Both the position numbers and the translations under genes were made by a program. Positions 58,533 through 64,000 of a stretch of 64,000 nucleotides of DNA are shown piece by piece; within the stretch, counting starts at the first letter, position 1, and every line of letters starts with the position of its first letter. A model generated the notes under the pieces. That model ran no database searches. It was not told where the DNA came from and saw only the letters and a list, made by a program, of their open reading frames with translations. Source of the DNA: Parelaphostrongylus tenuis (lineage: Eukaryota; Nematoda; Chromadorea; Rhabditida; Metastrongylidae); the NCBI GenBank assembly GCA_019055375.1, contig JAHQIW010002110.1, positions 1-64,000 on the forward strand, in the 5' to 3' direction.

Positions 58533-61282
58533 ATCCGTAATAACCATGTAAAACAATATGTTCATGGTATCTTCGATGTACACAGTTTTTACAACAATAA
58601 TTGAAATTTGCTGGCTTTGTTCAATTTCACATCAAATGTGCAAGAGAATGTTTGTGGCAAAAACTTTTTGTCGCTCATAATTCAAATAAAACGATACCGA
58701 ACTTTCTAAACAAACAGCCTTCGGCGCGGAACGTTTATTTTGTTTCGTTTATCGCCCATAAAAACTTGTAACAAGGTGAATGTTTTTTACAGCGCTGGCA
58801 GTGCTATCGATTCGTTATTCGCTGAATTAGACAGTGGAGAATTTTGCGTTCCAAGTCGGCGAGATCTTGCTAGCTTTCTGGAAATGATTAAAATTTCTGG
58901 TCTTTCTTCCATATCAGCACCTAATTGAGACCTTTGAAAACTACGAGTCTTCCGCTTTTTTCATAGGATCATGGTAGTCATTCAGTAGCTTCGTCTCGAG
59001 AATTCTATCAACATACTTTATTTAAAGGAAAAAGCGTTTACTTCGGCTTAGCATTAAAAATTGAGCTATGTTTCACGTTCGGGAAATCTTGGATTCACAA
59101 CTTTTCTTATAGACTTCCACTAATCTTGCGATCTCACATTTCTTGACAATTTCAAGGTTTCTTGAAAAGGGCGTCTTTGCGCGCTTCTGCAGCCAAAAAA
59201 GATTGGATTTTAGCGCTTGATGTCCATTTATTGTCAGCTAAGGTATGCGTAATATCCAAAAGCGCCGGTACTTTGCTAGCAATGTTACAAATCCTATCCA
59301 CATACTGGAAAAGAGTATATGCTCCCTGCAGAATGGCAAAATATTCACAATAAACCAAGTATCTGGTCAAAATTTTCGAGATTAAAGCTATCGATGTTAT
59401 TACAGAAATAAGGGAGGAGCTTTGTCTAACAAAAAGTCCTTGAGTGTGAAACGCAGCTACATTTTTACTGTCAAAGCCTAAAAGGCAGGTTATTTCAAAA
59501 ATGAAGTACACGATTCGAATTCTTGAGTGTTAAGCTACCGAAAAACGTTTCAGATTCTAAAAACCAAAAAGGCGGCTGAAATTGGGCTCAGATAGAAGAA
59601 AAGACCCAATTTCTGCTTTATACACTACGTTGCTCACCATAGCGATTAGACACGCATAGTGAAAGAAATGTTTTCCAAAAAAGGCGTCTGTTCTATCCGT
59701 GGTGCATCCGTCAGTAAGGAACTCTTCAAAAGCCGAAAAACATTCTGCTATGAGCTACACAGCACTTTTATAAACTGGGAAATGAGTGCTACTGTTATCC
59801 AGTAACAAGATGAGGGTATCCCTTTGAAAATGGCTCATATTCCTGTGAGGTAGCGATATTTGCCTAGAAACTTCGTTGTGGGTAGAAATTTACGTATAAT
59901 TTCAAAAGTCTAAGACTGTTTGAAAGCGTCGATAATGTCGTACTATAAAATAACAGCGTTTCGGACTTTTTAGATGACTTTTATAGAACATTGCAGGAAT
60001 AGGATGAGACCACAGAAGAGCTTCTAAGCGTTACACAATTGTAAAGTCACGTCATTGTGCGAAATGTACAACAACAAATTTTGTTCCTTTTACACAAGGT
60101 TTTGAAATGCCAGAAAGTGAAGGCATTTCATAAGCATTCACTTGATGAGGAACTTAAAACGTTACAAAGGTGGACAAAAAATCTTTGCTTAGCATGAATC
60201 ATATGTGTTCCTAACAACGTCTACTGTTTTCGTGCATTCCAGTACACTTGCAATTCCACCAAGGTGCAGGATAGCACTGCCACGCGATGACACTTAATGC
60301 CTTCATGCACTTGTTTCTTTTTCAAAACTCTGGATCAGCTTCCCTTTTGCTTCTCATCACAATGGTTTCACGATGACATCTCATCGCTTTTCTCTGTATT
60401 CTTCAGAGGAACCTATAATTATTGATTGTTTATCTATCATCTGACCTTGCCGTCAATAAAGAATATCCTATATATGTGCTAAATGTAGGAGGCTAACAAG
60501 GTTAACAAAGTTTATCCATTGTCTTATAGAATGTTTTAAGCCCTTCAAGAGATTTTGTATGAAATCTCGGTGATGTACGGATGTTTTGGCGTTCTCGTAC
60601 GCCTCATCAGTGCCAAATGCCTCTACGCCCCATCCAACTATTATTAGTAGTCGCCGCCGAGGATGGTTTACTTTACTTCAAATAAAAAGATTGTCTAATG
60701 TTGCGTTTTTCACAATGATCACTGTCGATGCATGACCATTGCGATTTCTGCTTCTCAGAAAAATGCTGCCAAAAATGTTTCGTAGAAAAAGTATGCTCTT
60801 TTTGAATGACATCTTCTTTTACAGTTTCTCTCTCAAAAGTGCACTTGTTGCTTCAGCATATTGTTGTCTGCGAACAATTTTCTGAAAATCGGAATTTCAT
60901 GTTCAAGCATCCGAAATGAGAAGGCGGGAAACTAAAACCAGCCACGTCACGTGAAGAATTGGCACATTCATTCAATCTTCTGTCTAAATGTTTTATTGAA
61001 CAGTTCATTGTCATTACACATCTGACATTGTTTCATGTCATAAACTGATACACCTGTGCTTTGGAATCACGGAATCTGTCACAAAACGTGCCTTGAGAAA
61101 TTTTTGCCTAGATTTAAGCGCGTTGAGAAAGTTGAAGTCCTTGAAAAGTCGGTGAGCTTGTAATGCGACGTCACCCACATATAAATGACAAGTTTGCTGA
61201 TGCCCTGTGGACTATGTGATGAAAATGATGTAAATTGTTTCGAGTCAAGTTACGTTATCTGTCTAAATTTTCAAGAAATAAA
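58533..61282. other. No gene seen
   Basis: AT-rich sequence with dispersed-repeat phrases near 58.95-59.15 kb and one hammerhead-like relic at 60572-60615 on the minus strand. The 119-codon minus frame at 59152-59511 has no recognisable motif, and I leave it uncalled. Confidence 0.45.
60572..60615 (-). ncRNA. Hammerhead-like relic
   Basis: The minus strand reads CACTGATGA, then a perfect GGCG...CGCC stem II, then AAAAC where GAAAC is required. Loss of the invariant G12 would abolish cleavage. No Penelope coding sequence adjoins it. Confidence 0.35.
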
Positions 61283-62160
61283 ATGGACGTGGCAGAACTT
61301 TCGAGTGGTTTCCTTACTATCTCGCTGATAGCCACATTCTCGACAGTGTTCGGATGTGGAGTGATGCCTGCAGGTCAAGGTAATGAATAAAAGAAATCAA
61401 GTTAAAGTGAATAAACTAGTTATTTCATCAAATCTCAAGATGTGAAGTCTAATCGTTTTGTTGAAGGTTTTGGTTTTTTGAGTACGAAAAATGGCCTAAA
61501 AAGGCAAGTTAAACTTATAAATATGAAGATCAAAAGTCAAAAAGAAAAAGGTTGATCAAAAGTAGAATCTGATTCCTTACCATTTATTACAAAAACAGTG
61601 AAATTTCGTTACAGAGAGTACTAGGCCCTTCACCGTCACTGGCTTTTCAACTTTGCCTGTTAACATGGTCTACTCTACAGCAGCCGATGTCCGGGCCCGT
61701 TTCCCTGGTATTGCAACTACCGAGCCGGAAGCTAGAAGATTTGTAGAACGTCTTGTAATGCAAATAGTGAGTTAGAAACTTTGAGACTTCAATTTTCTTC
61801 AGACAAATTTTTGATTGAACTTCACGAGTTGCAAAAATAAATTGCTCTTTAGGTCTTTGATGTTTTTGAACGCCAAACTCGTAGTGCCCTCCTACCGAGC
61901 TGTAATCTCAACCATTTTGGATCAGCTCAAAATTCAGATCAGCTACAGACCACTGAGTTGTCAGAAAGCTGGTGGACCAGAGCAGACGCGTGGGTCTCTA
62001 CTATCAAACATCTATTTGAAATATTGCAGACAAAAGTTATAGTTATGAAAAACGGAAATGTGTTTAGTGATGTAGTGCTTTCCATTGAAGTACAACGTAA
62101 AGAAATTAGATTTGCTATTCTCTCGATAAAACAATAATTTGCAAATAAAGAGTCACACAA
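61283..62160 (+). pseudogene. Secreted-protein family copy E, frameshifted
   Basis: Exon 1 (61283-61379) is intact and gives a clear signal peptide: MDVAELSSGFLTISLIAT then a segment ending VFGCGVMPAGQ, donor GTAATG. Exon 2 (61615-61767, acceptor TTACAG, donor GTGAGT) codes STRPFTVTGFSTLPVNMVYS and has one extra T in a T-run near 61740 that shifts FVERLVMQI out of frame. Exon 3 (61853-61989) starts VFDVFERQTRSALLP and then slips frame before AVISTILDQLKIQI; it is eight bases short of copy B. A possible last exon follows TTATAG at about 62042, opening ATGAAAAACGGAAA like copy B's MKNEQK, with stops soon after. AATAAA lies at about 62143. It is probably a recent pseudogene. Confidence 0.7.
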
Positions 62161-62359
62161 TGAGCCTCTCTGGGCCGGTCAATTGTGAAAATGTTGCCTT
62201 GCTACTGTGCATACAAAAGAAAGGAGAACGAATTGCGAAGATAAAAATAACAATGATTTGAAACTGAAGGCTTAATCAAATCTTCTTCTTCTGCAAACAG
62301 AAGATTGCTTTCAAGGAGAAAGCTTGAATATCGGACGGTTTTGATGACTTCCTCTTCTC

Positions 62360-62560
62360 CTAAAGCGTGGAAATATAGGTTGTCTACACCCCAGGCAAAT
62401 AATCAACTCCACTGGATCTACACAAAATAGTCCTGAATCAAGATTTCATTCGCTCAAGGCAGAACTTCTTCTACACACTCGTCGCTTCATTATAAGTTTT
62501 CCGCTGAGTAGTTCAAGTGGAGACCTGCGAATAGATAACAACATTGTACTCACTACCTGA
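62360..62560 (-). mobile_element. Penelope-like 3' untranslated relic
   Basis: Parallels 55.77-55.94 kb: CAGGCAAATAATC..., AAGATTTCATTCGCTCAAGGCA, ACACACTCGTCGCTT and GTTCAAGTGGAGACC occur in the same order as in the young Penelope 3' region. No coding sequence or end motif remains. Confidence 0.55.
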
Positions 62561-64000
62561 GAGACCGTCATTGAAAGAGAAAAACTGGTAGGTTAATGTG
62601 CATCACGATTAAATAGGTCGATGGCAAAAGGTACTTTGCCGCGAATGTTTGGTGAATTTCTGAGGAACCGTAAAACACGGCTTTAAGAGACTATATAGTC
62701 ATCGCTAGCGAAGATCAAAGAGTCATAATGGAGCCAAACAATGTGTTGAGAATCAAGGATTACTGTATTCAGAAGACTAGTTCTTCTTGATGCGGCGCGT
62801 TCTCCACTGGACTTGAATGCACATTTTTCACCATCTCAATTTTTTTTTTTTGTTAAAATACCTCTGCGCGGGAATGCATGCCGTTACACGGACTCTGAGA
62901 CAAATTCCGTAAAATACTCAAAATACTGTATTCAGGAAAATAATAGGAATGAGTTACATGAACTAAGGGCATTACCGTTACCACCAGTCCATCAGCCCCT
63001 CTATAGATAAAAAGCACCCGAAAATATAGTCAATAATTTTGGTTGCTTGCGGACGATAATTCCAGACTTCGTAATTAGTTTTGTGTGAAAAAGTCTAGCT
63101 CATACCTGACCGAACGGAAATATGGATTACGAGAGGTTTAAGAGCTATCAAGTGAAAAAACAGGCCTTGACTGCGCCTTAATAACAAGGGTAGAGAGTTT
63201 GTGGCAATTCTCCGTCAGTTGAATTATGAAATAACAATTAAGTACCTAAAAGATGCTTTTTCAACAATCGTCTTTTGTAAAGGAGCTAACTGAGTCAAAC
63301 TGGCAAAGCATGTAGATTCAATTTATTTCTGAGTTAAAACATCAATTACCTTAAAAATGAAAAAGTTTTGCCTCAAAGTAGATACAGAGATGTTTATGAA
63401 GAAGACCGCAACTAGCAGCCTAATCAACACATAAAATCAGTAAAGCGTTCAAATGCTGGGATACGCGAAGTAAATTGTGAAGATTGAAGAGTCGCGTGGA
63501 AAGTGAAACATCAACGACACAGTATTGCCAAAGAATGATAGCATTGAAGGTCCATTAAAACCTACAGCTCACTATAGTACAGGTTGTCGGCGCAAAAAAT
63601 ACAATTATTTGTCTAAAAATGGCACTCTGAAAGTCAAGTCACCTCTTCAGTTGACTCAAAGCAGAGTCTTTCTGGCAGGAAGAGCGACAATATTGTTCAT
63701 ATGAAAAATCTTCAACATGGGCAGTATCAGTAATCATTAATGCTTAAATCACATCAAACGAACATTTCTATAAAAATGAAAGCAACGTAGAAGCAATATG
63801 GCCAAATCATTTTTGAGGAAATCCATCTTTTATTAAGCATAAGCCTCATGCTTCTGGTTATTTCTAGGCGAGCAATATGTTTCTGCTTATGATTTGTCAT
63901 TGGAAGCGCTATCAATGTGTGCAATCTAGAGTCATTTTTTAGATTGGAAATTCATATGCTTGGAGAATACAAATCCATATTCAGTGAGAGTTGATTACAA
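62561..64000. other. No gene seen
   Basis: AT-rich DNA with only short frames. Neither family motifs nor transposon motifs were recognised. Confidence 0.5.

Noticed and set aside
59152..59511. 119-codon open frame on the minus strand
   Set aside because: Same reasons. It also overlaps opposite-strand short frames and adjoins dispersed repeats.
1..64000. CRISPR arrays, bacterial operons or phage genes
   Set aside because: No short regularly spaced repeats, no ribosome binding sites, and clear eukaryotic introns and retroelements.

Overview
The window looks like a gene-poor stretch of a nematode genome, most likely a clade V (strongylid/rhabditine) worm. This is inferred from short introns with TTGCAG or TTTAG type acceptors, RTE and Penelope-like retroelements, mariner relics, tRNA-derived SINEs, and a small secreted-protein family built from four short exons. 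I cannot name the species. Almost every longer open frame is either transposon-derived or a chance frame in AT-rich DNA. No convincingly intact host gene is present.

The only host-type coding material is a five-member family, here called A to E, with the exon plan signal peptide / PFTVTGF..PV.MVY / VFDVLERQ.RSALLP..VIS.IL.QL / CIIV..TVTG.C. The copies are A (2778-3992, +), B (14280-16096, -), C (28711-32830, -), D (39085-44239, +) and E (61283-62160, +). B is nearly perfect, with three in-phase introns and consensus splice sites, but it lacks one base in the signal-peptide exon. A, C, D and E carry frameshifts, lost splice sites or transposon insertions. I do not recognise the family.

Layout: 0-2.7 kb, dispersed repeats; 2.8-4.0, copy A; 6.0-6.4, tRNA-SINE and mariner scraps; 12.6-13.5, a compact inverted array of 282-bp units carrying hammerhead ribozymes (a retrozyme) between perfect 15-bp direct repeats; 14.3-16.1, copy B with a SINE in intron 1; 18.9-21.5 and 28.8-31.5, two diverged copies of a 2.5-2.7 kb repeat, the second interrupting copy C; 24.2-27.55, a full-length RTE retrotransposon with a 14-bp target duplication; 28.0-28.1, a MITE; 39-44, copy D split by an old Penelope pair; 44.9-49.9, three unrelated inverted structures (minisatellite palindrome, mariner relic nearby, RTE-containing 529-bp inverted repeat); 51-54.5, Penelope ends and tRNA-derived pieces, including a CCA-tailed tRNA-Gly retrocopy; 55.7-58.3, a young inverted Penelope pair; 61.3-62.6, copy E and a Penelope relic.

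The common thread is ribozyme-bearing retroelements. The Penelope-like fragments end in a compact CUGAAGA..GAAAC motif that folds like a minimal hammerhead. The 12.6-kb element carries complete hammerheads with a palindromic stem III, the form expected to act as a dimer. Penelope-type machinery of the kind coded here is a plausible mobiliser of that retrozyme.
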